Source: Ardenticatenales bacterium (GTDB taxonomy: Bacteria > Chloroflexota > Anaerolineae > Promineifilales > UBA4811). From it: a stretch of 5,866 nt of DNA. This document shows positions 1-5,555 of this stretch, in pieces (position 1 is the first letter of the stretch; every line of letters begins with the position of its first letter). The stretch lies in the NCBI GenBank assembly GCA_030667645.1, contig DAOUVM010000174.1, forward strand, positions 1 through 5,866. The letters run 5' to 3'. The translations under genes were made by a program, and so were the position numbers. Below the pieces are notes generated by a model that was given only the letters and a program-made list of their open reading frames with translations, had not been told where the DNA came from and made no database searches.

Positions 1-204
1 GGGCAGGCTTGCGATGTTGAGCCAGGTGTTATAGGCATCTCTCTGGAGCAGCTACAGGCGTTGGACAACGTGGTGGCGGTCGCGGGCGGCCGGGACAAAA
101 CCCCGGCTATTCTGGGCGCCCTGCTGGGCGGGTATGTCACCGCATTGGTCACGGACGCTGTTACAGCGAGGGCGGTGTTGGAGAGACACAAGGCAGATGA
201 ATAG
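1..204 (+). CDS. SorC/DeoR-family sugar-binding transcriptional regulator, C-terminal end (5' partial)
   Basis: Reading frame 1 is open from the window edge to TAG at 202-204 and gives 67 residues. The segment reads VIGISLEQLQAL, then VVAVAGGRDKTPAILGAL, then YVTALVTDAVTARAVLE. This is the typical end of the SorC-family effector domain: a 'GISLEQL' strand, an 'AGG..K..AI..AL.GG' helix cap, and a terminal 'LVTD..TA..LL' helix. In this family an N-terminal HTH domain binds DNA and the C-terminal domain (fold related to sugar isomerases) binds a phosphorylated sugar. The HTH and the start lie upstream, outside the window. The stop overlaps the start of the next gene by 8 bases, so regulator and hydrolase are probably co-transcribed and translationally coupled. 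This suggests the regulator controls its own operon. The family call is firm; the effector is unknown. Confidence 0.88.
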   Translation, partial: GQACDVEPGVIGISLEQLQALDNVVAVAGGRDKTPAILGALLGGYVTALVTDAVTARAVLERHKADE

Positions 205-1213
205 ACGCGGTGAAGAGCAGACGCGTGCGCTCAAGGCGCATGGTTGCCTGGCAGGTCTAGCGCTGGGAGATGCGTTGGGGATGCCGACTGAATTCATGAC
301 GCCGGAGCAGATTGCGGCCGAGTATGGACGAGTTGAGGGGCTGGTGGCATCGCCGACCTGGCATCCACACACGGCTCTGCCCGCCGGGTCGATCACCGAT
401 GACACGGGGCAGGCGCTGGCACTGGTGCAGGTCTACCTGCGTGACGGTCGAATGACGGCCGCGGCCGCCGGTCAGGCGCTGCTAGAATGGGCGGACGCCA
501 CTCGGGAGCATCTGGACCTGATTCTGGGCCCAAGTACACGTCAGGCGTTGGATGAGTTGCGGTCCGGGGCCGATCCCCGGCACAGCGGCCGGGCGGGAAA
601 GACCAACGGCGGGGCGATGCGTGTTGCCCCGGTCGGTGTTGTCCGGGCAGGCGACCTGGACGCTGCAGTCGCCGATACGGTGGAGGCTTGTCTCCCCACC
701 CACGGGACCACCTTGGCCATTTCCGGGGCAGCGGCTGTTGCCGGTGCTGTAGCGGAAGCGATGCGCGAGACATCCAGCCTGGATGATGTGCTGGATGCGG
801 GGATGGAAGGAGCTGTTCGCGGGCGGGAACATGGCGCCTGGGTGTGGACGCCGCCGCTGGAGATGCGCATCAGGCTGGCGATGCAGCAGGTGCGGGCGGC
901 CGAAAACGAGGCGCAGGCTCTGCGGGCGTTATATGATGTGGTCGGAGTGGACATGTTGGTCACCGAGACCATTCCTACTTCCTTTGGGCTGATTGTCCTG
1001 GCAGAGGGAGATCCAATGCTGGCCGCATGCTACGCGGCCAACCTGGGGGGTGATACCGACACGATCGGCGCGATCGCCGCTGCAGTTTGCGGCGCCTGGC
1101 AAGGAGTTGGGGCTATCGATCAGACGATGCTGGGCGAGATCGAGCGCGTCAATGGGCTTGATCTGGAGACCCTCGCCCGGGATCTGGCAGCGGTGGGCGA
1201 GGGGTTGCGATGA
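197..1213 (+). CDS. ADP-ribosylglycohydrolase (ARH/DraG-fold) family protein
   Basis: The 338-residue protein carries the full ARH/DraG signature. An N-terminal helix reads GCLAGLALGDALGMPTEF (about 16-33). The first metal-binding motif is SITDDT (65-70). A conserved TNGGAMRVAPVG segment lies at 136-147. The second metal-binding motif is GGDTDTIGAIAAAV (284-297). In known members these Asp/Thr residues bind two Mg2+ (or Mn2+) ions and the enzyme hydrolyses N- or O-glycosidic bonds to ADP-ribose. Length is normal for the family and no key residue is missing. ATG 197 is chosen because it puts the usual short lead before the first conserved helix, has GGAGAG at 180-185 upstream, and overlaps the regulator stop (ATGAATAG). 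An in-frame ATG at 134 lies deep inside the regulator gene. The protein is soluble, with no signal peptide. Placement between a SorC regulator and a sugar isomerase/ABC transporter suggests a small ribosyl compound as substrate rather than a modified protein. That is inference; E. coli YegU, beside a transporter and a sugar kinase, is the known parallel. Confidence 0.92.
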   Translation: MNRRGEEQTRALKAHGCLAGLALGDALGMPTEFMTPEQIAAEYGRVEGLVASPTWHPHTALPAGSITDDTGQALALVQVYLRDGRMTAAAAGQALLEWADATREHLDLILGPSTRQALDELRSGADPRHSGRAGKTNGGAMRVAPVGVVRAGDLDAAVADTVEACLPTHGTTLAISGAAAVAGAVAEAMRETSSLDDVLDAGMEGAVRGREHGAWVWTPPLEMRIRLAMQQVRAAENEAQALRALYDVVGVDMLVTETIPTSFGLIVLAEGDPMLAACYAANLGGDTDTIGAIAAAVCGAWQGVGAIDQTMLGEIERVNGLDLETLARDLAAVGEGLR

Positions 1214-2040
1214 GCAGGCCACAGGTTGGCTTTAGCATGCACCCGCGTTGGATAGCTGGCAGCACCCTGGCCGGCTTTCTGGGGCCGTTGCGGACGGCCG
1301 GGCTGGAGGCCCTGGAATTTGGATTGGATGCCAACGATGCTGACTGGCCACATTTTGAGCCAATGATGTATGATTGCCGGCTGCTGGGCCTTGACCTCTG
1401 CTTCCACGCCCCCTACAAGCCACCCTATACCATTGCCGGTTTCGCCGGTCATGAGAGAGCAAGCATCGAGGGCGACTATGCCGCCATGCTTGATGTCGCT
1501 GGTCGCTTTGGCGATACGACGGTGGTCATCCACGGGGCACAGTCCGCTACCCGGCCGCAGCAGGAGCTTGTTGCCGACACAGTCGCCTTTCTCCGCTGGG
1601 CGCTGGACCGCTATCCCTCGTTGACGCTGGCGTTGGAGAACTTGGTGTTCGACCCCGACAAGGTCAAGATTGGCGCTGATCGGACTGATGTGCTGCGCAT
1701 AGTGGAGGAGATCAATGACTCGCGTGTAGGTATCTGCTGGGACCTGGGCCATGACGTAATGAACGGCTGTCACGATCTGCCGAACCAAGCGTGGCTTCAG
1801 CACATCTGCCACGCGCACCTGCACGACGTCAGCGAACACGGCGTTGATCACTATCCGTTCAACTATGGGCGCGTCCCCATCAGATCCTGGCTGCCCGCGC
1901 TGGCAAGGGCCGGTTTTTCCGGCATCGCCTCTCTGGAACTCAAAGGCGGACAACTTGCCTCATTGGAATTGGAACAGATTATGGAGATGCTGGTAGACAG
2001 TACCAGCAAGGCCCATCGCTTGCTCACGACCTCAACTTGA
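1210..2040 (+). CDS. Sugar phosphate isomerase/epimerase-like TIM-barrel protein (xylose isomerase-like / AP endonuclease 2 superfamily)
   Basis: The 276-residue protein has the size of single-domain TIM-barrel isomerases and shows the divalent-metal site spread over successive strand ends: His66 in FHAP, His108 in VVIHG, Glu143 in LALEN, Asp178/His181 in CWDLGH, the HAHLHD cluster (201-206), Asp213/His214 in VDHYP, and Glu243 in SLELK. In this superfamily these residues bind one to three metal ions and catalyse aldose-ketose isomerisation or epimerisation; endonuclease IV (AP-site nuclease) shares the fold. The context favours a sugar substrate. ATG 1210 overlaps the upstream TGA as ATGA and has GAGGGG at 1199-1204 five bases before it, which indicates translational coupling with the hydrolase. 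It is cytoplasmic with no signal peptide. The exact reaction (hydroxypyruvate, tagatose, xylulose or ribulose type chemistry) cannot be assigned from sequence. Confidence 0.83.
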   Translation: MSRPQVGFSMHPRWIAGSTLAGFLGPLRTAGLEALEFGLDANDADWPHFEPMMYDCRLLGLDLCFHAPYKPPYTIAGFAGHERASIEGDYAAMLDVAGRFGDTTVVIHGAQSATRPQQELVADTVAFLRWALDRYPSLTLALENLVFDPDKVKIGADRTDVLRIVEEINDSRVGICWDLGHDVMNGCHDLPNQAWLQHICHAHLHDVSEHGVDHYPFNYGRVPIRSWLPALARAGFSGIASLELKGGQLASLELEQIMEMLVDSTSKAHRLLTTST

Positions 2041-2071
2041 GGTCGGATGCATTGAGAGACCATCACCGTTC

Positions 2072-2078
2072 AAGGAGG
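2072..2078 (+). promoter_or_regulatory. Strong ribosome binding site (AAGGAGG) for the first permease
   Basis: AAGGAGG lies 6 bases before ATG 2085 and 9 before the adjacent in-frame ATG 2088. It rules out the further-upstream TTG at 2037 that overlaps the isomerase stop. It lies in the 44-base gap after the isomerase gene, where I see no hairpin or clear promoter, so read-through from the upstream genes is likely. Confidence 0.8.
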
Positions 2079-2084
2079 CGTCGG

Positions 2085-3008
2085 ATGATGATCAGAGAAC
2101 AACTACTCAGGAGCCGTTGGTGGCATCGCTGGGGAGAGGAAACATTCTCTGCGTATCTCTACCTGCTGCCCAGCCTGTTGGTCTTTGGCGCTTTTGTCTT
2201 TTTCCCTCTCATCTTTTCTTTTTACGCCAGCCTGACCCGTTGGAACTTGCCCTACAAACCCAGCTTTACCGGCCTGGAGAACTATCGTTACCTGTTCACC
2301 GACGAGATTGGCTCGCGTGACTTTTTTTTGGCCATACGCAATAGTTTCTACTATGCCCTGGGGGTCCCGCTCAACATGGTCATCTCGCTGCTCGTGGCCC
2401 TCTTTCTCAACCAGCGCCTACGAGGGGTGGGGATATTTCGCACAGCCTTTTTTCTGCCCACCATCACTTCCACCGTCGCCATCTCGGTGGTCTGGATGTG
2501 GATCTACCATCCGGCCGATTATGGCTTGGCCAACACCATCTTGCTAGAGTTGGGATTGTCGCCCTTGCGCTGGCTACGTGACCCTGCCTTGGCAATGCCG
2601 GGACTCATTGTGATGGGTATCTGGCATGGTATGGGATACAACATTATCATATTCTTGGCCGGTCTGCAGAACATTCCGCATCATCTGTACGAAGCGGCCG
2701 AAATCGATGGGGCCGGCATCTGGGCGCAGTTTCGCAAAGTAACCTGGCCGCTGCTGGGGCCAACGACCTTTTACATCGTCGTCATTGGGGTAATCAACTC
2801 GCTCAAAGCGTTTGCCCAGATGGACGTGATGACTCAAGGGGGGCCGCTGGGGGCGACCACGACGATCACCTACTTTCTCTACCAGGAGGCCTTTGAGCGC
2901 TTTACGATGGGGCGCGCGTCGGCCGTGGCCTGCGTGCTGTTTGCCCTGCTGTTGTTGTTGACGGTGATTCAGTTCAAGGTCGCGGGCTCTCGGGTGCACT
3001 ATGAATAA
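2085..3008 (+). CDS. ABC sugar transporter permease, MalF/UgpA-type (binding-protein-dependent transport system inner membrane component)
   Basis: The 307-residue protein has a short positively charged N-terminus and six predicted hydrophobic helices at about 24-50, 88-108, 118-140, 172-194, 227-247 and 279-300. The FTGLENYRYLF segment (61-71) after the first helix is typical of the MalF/UgpA family (CUT1). Between helices 4 and 5 is the cytoplasmic EAA loop, YEAAEIDGAGIWAQFRKVTWP (202-222), where the E-A-A-x-x-D-G-A core docks onto the ATPase subunit. MTQGGPLGATTT (249-260) is another family hallmark. It should form the membrane channel as a heterodimer with the next gene product. The start could be ATG 2085 or 2088, both served by AAGGAGG at 2072-2078. 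A run of eight T (2322-2329) is contained in-frame as Asp-Phe-Phe-Leu and does not break the gene. Substrate is not readable; sequence character is closest to carbohydrate or glycerol-phosphate permeases. Confidence 0.95.
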   Translation: MMIREQLLRSRWWHRWGEETFSAYLYLLPSLLVFGAFVFFPLIFSFYASLTRWNLPYKPSFTGLENYRYLFTDEIGSRDFFLAIRNSFYYALGVPLNMVISLLVALFLNQRLRGVGIFRTAFFLPTITSTVAISVVWMWIYHPADYGLANTILLELGLSPLRWLRDPALAMPGLIVMGIWHGMGYNIIIFLAGLQNIPHHLYEAAEIDGAGIWAQFRKVTWPLLGPTTFYIVVIGVINSLKAFAQMDVMTQGGPLGATTTITYFLYQEAFERFTMGRASAVACVLFALLLLLTVIQFKVAGSRVHYE

Positions 3009-3009
3009 G

Positions 3010-3018
3010 AGGGGAGGG
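3010..3018 (+). promoter_or_regulatory. Ribosome binding site (AGGGGAGGG) for the second permease
   Basis: The purine-rich AGGGGAGGG begins directly after the TAA of the upstream permease and ends 8 bases before ATG 3027. It overlaps the possible GTG start at 3018, which makes that start unlikely. GTG 3024, immediately before the ATG and in the same frame, cannot be excluded. Confidence 0.65.
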
Positions 3019-3026
3019 TGAGAGTG

Positions 3027-3908
3027 ATGGCCAGCCAAGCAGGTGCAGTTGCCCGAACCAATCTCTGGCAGTCCAAGCGGGCGAGAAAGATCGCCTTTGC
3101 TGCCTTTTGGTACGTTCTCCTGGGCATCACGGCCGTGATGGTGATGATGCCCTATCTTTGGATGGTATCGAGTTCGCTCAAGGACACGGGAGAACTCTTT
3201 ACCTATCCGCCCACCTGGATGCCACAAGTGCTACGATTTCAGAATTACGTGGATGCCTGGAACGCGGCTCCATTCGGGCGCTACTTTTTCAACAGCGTGG
3301 TCGTTGCTGCGGCCGTGACGGTGGGGCAGCTCGTCACCTGCTCACTGGCCGCCTTTGCTTTTGCCCGCATGAATTTCAAGGGCAAGAATCTGATGTTCAC
3401 CATCTTTATCAGCACGACGATGATATCTACTCAGGTGACCGTCGTGCCTTCCTACCTGGTGCTCAAGGAACTCCAGTGGCTGGACAAGTATCAGGGGCTG
3501 ATCGTTCCGTTTTTGGCCAACGCCTTTGGTGTCTTTATGCTTCGGCAATACTTTATGACCATCCCGCGTGACCTGGAGGATGCGGCCCGACTGGATGGAT
3601 GCGGCCGGATGCGCTTTCTCTGGACGGTCGTGCTCCCGCTCTCGCGACCGGTGCTGGCTGCCCAGGCACTGTTTGCCTTTATGGGCAACTGGAACTCTTA
3701 TCTGTGGCCCCTCGTCGTCACCACCAGCGAGCGCATGCGCACCTTGCAGATCGGGCTGCGTTATTTTGTCAGCCAGGAAGGTGGCACCCAGTGGGGCCTT
3801 TTTATGGCAGCGACCGTCTTTGTTTCGTTGCCGGTGGTGATCTTTTATTTTGTGATCCAGAGGTCGTTTGTGGAGGGCATTGCGTCTACTGGACTAAAGG
3901 GTGTCTGA
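3027..3908 (+). CDS. ABC sugar transporter permease, MalG/UgpE-type
   Basis: This 293-residue partner permease begins 18 bases after the first one ends. Hydrophobic helices are visible at about 22-46, 88-113, 121-146, 156-176, 202-227 and 258-279. Family features include MPYLWMVSSSLKDTGELF (41-58), typical of MalG/UgpE/LacG proteins, and the EAA loop LEDAARLDGCGRMRFLW (183-199) followed by VVLPLSRP (201-208). The loop reads E-D-A-A-R-L-D-G, a common variant of E-A-A. NWNSYLWPLV (221-230) and the C-terminal GIASTGLKG (284-292) are also hallmarks of the second CUT1 permease. With the upstream protein it forms the transmembrane heterodimer. No nucleotide-binding subunit (Walker A, LSGGQ) is encoded next to it in this window, so the pair probably uses a shared ATPase of the MsmK/UgpC kind from another locus, or one beyond the window edge. 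Confidence 0.95.
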   Translation: MASQAGAVARTNLWQSKRARKIAFAAFWYVLLGITAVMVMMPYLWMVSSSLKDTGELFTYPPTWMPQVLRFQNYVDAWNAAPFGRYFFNSVVVAAAVTVGQLVTCSLAAFAFARMNFKGKNLMFTIFISTTMISTQVTVVPSYLVLKELQWLDKYQGLIVPFLANAFGVFMLRQYFMTIPRDLEDAARLDGCGRMRFLWTVVLPLSRPVLAAQALFAFMGNWNSYLWPLVVTTSERMRTLQIGLRYFVSQEGGTQWGLFMAATVFVSLPVVIFYFVIQRSFVEGIASTGLKGV

Positions 3909-4101
3909 AATGCACACCAGCGAGTTGAGAATGGGGCGCATGGGCCCGTGGGAGAAGAATGTATGCTTCCACACTCGTCGCTGTGTACCACATTGGATAG
4001 GAGGTGAACAAAGAGCAACAGGAGTGAATAGTGGCAACCGGGGAGTCAAAAGCACCTGTTAAGGAATAACTTTCCGTTTTCAATGGTGATTCACGGGTAG
4101 A

Positions 4102-4130
4102 GCGGTCACAAAACCGCAAGTTGTTTTTTT
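4102..4130 (+). terminator. Possible weak intrinsic terminator / attenuator
   Basis: GCGGT (4102-4106) can pair with ACCGC (4113-4117) across a six-base loop. Three bases later follows TTGTTTTTTT (4121-4130). The stem is only five pairs and is separated from the T-run, so termination would be partial at best. It sits 36 bases before the binding-protein start, where partial termination could uncouple permease and binding-protein expression, or a transcript end could stabilise the permease message. This is a sequence-shape call only. Confidence 0.3.
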
Positions 4131-4153
4131 ATCAAGTACAAAGAGAGACACTG

Positions 4154-4163
4154 AAGGAGGAGG
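4154..4163 (+). promoter_or_regulatory. Strong ribosome binding site (AAGGAGGAGG) for the binding protein
   Basis: AAGGAGGAGG ends two bases before ATG 4166; its AAGGAGG part (4154-4160) is 5 bases from the start. It supports ATG 4166 over the upstream in-frame TTG 4121, whose extra 15 residues would spoil the signal peptide. The strong site fits a highly made binding protein. Confidence 0.8.
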
Positions 4164-4165
4164 TT

Positions 4166-5536
4166 ATGATTGAATGCAAAAAAGTGCTTCCAGTGCTCAT
4201 AGCCGGCCTGCTGCTCCTGACCGCCTGTGGCGGCCAAGAGGCCACACTGACGCCGGCCGCTGAGACAGTCGTGGGTGAGACGGCGGCCGCCGAGACGCCG
4301 GGGAGTGAGACGCCGGTCAGCGAGACAATCAGCGAGCGGACTTTCGAGTTGGAGTTCTGGTACGCGCTCGCCGGTAGCTCCGGGCAGGCGATTGAGGCCC
4401 TGGTGGAGCAGTTCAACACGTCTCACCCCAATATCCAGGTCACTGCCACCTACCAGGGCAGCTATGCTCAGGTGATGGGCAAGGTATGGAACGCCATCTA
4501 TGCCGAGCAGACTATGCCCCACGTAACCCAGTTGGGTGGAGCACCTCTGCTCGGGGAGACCGGTTCCATCGTCCCCATCACCGAGTTCACCGACGGTCCC
4601 AACGGCATCGACCGTTCGCTTATCCACGACGCGTTTTGGGACTATAACACGACCGCGGGGCAGATCTGGAGTATGCCCTTTAACAACAGCGTGCCGGTAC
4701 TCTACTATAACCGGGACCTCTTTGTAGCGGCCGGGCTCGATCCCGATAGACCGCCCACGACGTGGGACGAGGTCATCGAATACGGCCAAAAGCTAACCCA
4801 GGACACCGACGGCAACGGCCAGATCGATCAGTGGGGTTACAACACTCACTCGGACACGCATTGGTATCTGAGCGCGATGTTCCTGGGGAACGGAGCTCAG
4901 ATTGTCAACGAGGAGCAGACCGAGGTGTTGTACAACAGTCCCAAAGGGGTGGAGATGCTGCAACTGTGGGATGACTTTGTGAACGAGTACCAGATCATGC
5001 CGCCGGTGCAGCACCGGGAGGCCAGGGGCGACTTTATGGCCGGCAAGTCAGGCATGCTGCTGCGCTCCAGCTCCGGCATTCCCAGCACGGCCGAGGAAGT
5101 CGCTTTCGACCTTGGCGTGGGGATGGTGCCCGCCGTTGCCGGCCGCGATCCGGTTGCCCCGGTGGGCGGCGCCAGCCTGGTCATATTCAAGAACGATGAC
5201 CAGGCTGTCCTTGATGCCACCTGGGAGTTTGTCAAGTTCATGACCAGCCCCGAGTCGTCGCTCTACCTGTCCACCCACAGTGGGTATGTCTCCACCTACA
5301 AGGAAGCACTCGAGTGGCCAGATATGCAGACATACCTGGAAGAGCATCCACTGCAGCGAGTATCTAACGAGGCACTCGAGTACTCTCACGCGATCCCCAT
5401 CTTTTCGGCTCTGGGCACCAGTGACGGCGCTTTGCGAAGGGCTGTTGAATCCGTGGAACTCCAGGCCGCCTCCCCGCAGGAGGCGCTGGATGAAGCCAAG
5501 ATAGTTGTAGATAAGAACATTGCTGAACAACATTAG
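4166..5536 (+). CDS. Extracellular solute-binding lipoprotein of a sugar ABC transporter (family 1, UgpB/MalE-like)
   Basis: The 456-residue protein starts with a lipoprotein signal peptide: Lys5-Lys6, a hydrophobic core, and the lipobox Leu-Thr-Ala-Cys with the acylated Cys at 21. Residues 22-58 form a low-complexity linker with five tandem pentapeptides of the type x-E-T-x-x. The binding domain starts near residue 59 with FELEFWYALAG. Family hallmarks follow: ALVEQFNTSHPNIQV (78-92), the TYQGSYAQ strand (95-102), PFNNSVPVLYYNRDLF (171-186), PPTTWDEV (196-203), VGGASLVIF (333-341) and HSGYVSTYKEAL (371-382). From memory of the family, order and spacing resemble E. coli UgpB (glycerol-3-phosphate / glycerophosphocholine binder), but the UgpB segment carrying a ligand-contacting Glu seems shortened to QLGGAPLL (122-129), so the ligand may differ. 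A DTDGNGQID loop (213-221) looks like half a Ca2+-binding EF-hand/dockerin-type loop. It acts at the outer face of the membrane and delivers solute to the two upstream permeases. It is unusual that its gene follows the permease genes. Confidence 0.93.
   Translation: MIECKKVLPVLIAGLLLLTACGGQEATLTPAAETVVGETAAAETPGSETPVSETISERTFELEFWYALAGSSGQAIEALVEQFNTSHPNIQVTATYQGSYAQVMGKVWNAIYAEQTMPHVTQLGGAPLLGETGSIVPITEFTDGPNGIDRSLIHDAFWDYNTTAGQIWSMPFNNSVPVLYYNRDLFVAAGLDPDRPPTTWDEVIEYGQKLTQDTDGNGQIDQWGYNTHSDTHWYLSAMFLGNGAQIVNEEQTEVLYNSPKGVEMLQLWDDFVNEYQIMPPVQHREARGDFMAGKSGMLLRSSSGIPSTAEEVAFDLGVGMVPAVAGRDPVAPVGGASLVIFKNDDQAVLDATWEFVKFMTSPESSLYLSTHSGYVSTYKEALEWPDMQTYLEEHPLQRVSNEALEYSHAIPIFSALGTSDGALRRAVESVELQAASPQEALDEAKIVVDKNIAEQH
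4259..4333 (+). repeat. 15-bp tandem repeat (five units) encoding the lipoprotein linker
   Basis: Five successive 15-base units, starting at 4259, 4274, 4289, 4304 and 4319, all have GAGACA or GAGACG at bases 4-9 of the unit. They encode AETVV, GETAA, AETPG, SETPV and SETIS (residues 32-56). The array lies in-frame between the lipobox and the folded domain, so a gain or loss of a unit would change linker length without a frameshift. Confidence 0.8.
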
Positions 5537-5540
5537 CAAG

Positions 5541-5546
5541 AAGGAG
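5541..5546 (+). promoter_or_regulatory. Ribosome binding site (AAGGAG) for the downstream lipoprotein
   Basis: AAGGAG lies 9 bases before ATG 5556 inside the 19-base gap after the binding-protein stop. No hairpin is present in the gap, so this gene is probably read from the same transcript. Confidence 0.7.
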
Positions 5547-5555
5547 AAAGGAAAA

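Larger units (their letters stand above)
3909..4165 (+). other. 257-base spacer / untranslated leader before the binding-protein gene
   Basis: This is the only sizeable non-coding stretch. It is richer in A and T than the flanking genes. It contains a perfect Shine-Dalgarno-like AGGAGGTGA (3999-4007) with no ATG, GTG or TTG at a usable distance. It also holds a near-palindrome CATGGGCCCGTG (3939-3950, one mismatch), a short GTTA-N5-TAAC inverted repeat (4058-4070 region), and a terminator-like hairpin with T-run near its end. A small open frame, ATG 3910 to TAA 4062 (50 codons), is present but has a Cys/Gly/Arg-rich, non-family sequence and is probably chance. I could not find a convincing -35/-10 pair. 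The spacer may carry a separate promoter or processing site that lets the binding protein be made in excess of the permeases, as is usual for such systems. Confidence 0.5.

Noticed and set aside
134..196. Upstream ATG at 134 as the start of the ADP-ribosylglycohydrolase
   Set aside because: The added 21 residues overlap the regulator's conserved C-terminus in another frame and are unlike the family N-terminus; ATG 197 fits better.
1120..1953. 277-codon open frame on the minus strand opposite the isomerase gene
   Set aside because: It lies antisense to a well-supported metal-dependent isomerase, shows no recognisable motif, and is explained by the codon bias of the + strand gene.
2037..2084. 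TTG 2037 as start of the first permease
   Set aside because: A strong AAGGAGG at 2072-2078 directs initiation at ATG 2085/2088, and the extension is an Arg/His-rich stretch not typical of the family.
3910..4062. 50-codon frame (MHTSELRMG...) in the spacer
   Set aside because: There is only a weak upstream purine stretch, the composition is unusual, and no family resemblance is visible, so it is not called as a gene.
4106..4789. 227-codon minus-strand open frame opposite the start of the binding protein
   Set aside because: It is antisense to the signal peptide and binding domain, with no credible start context or motif.
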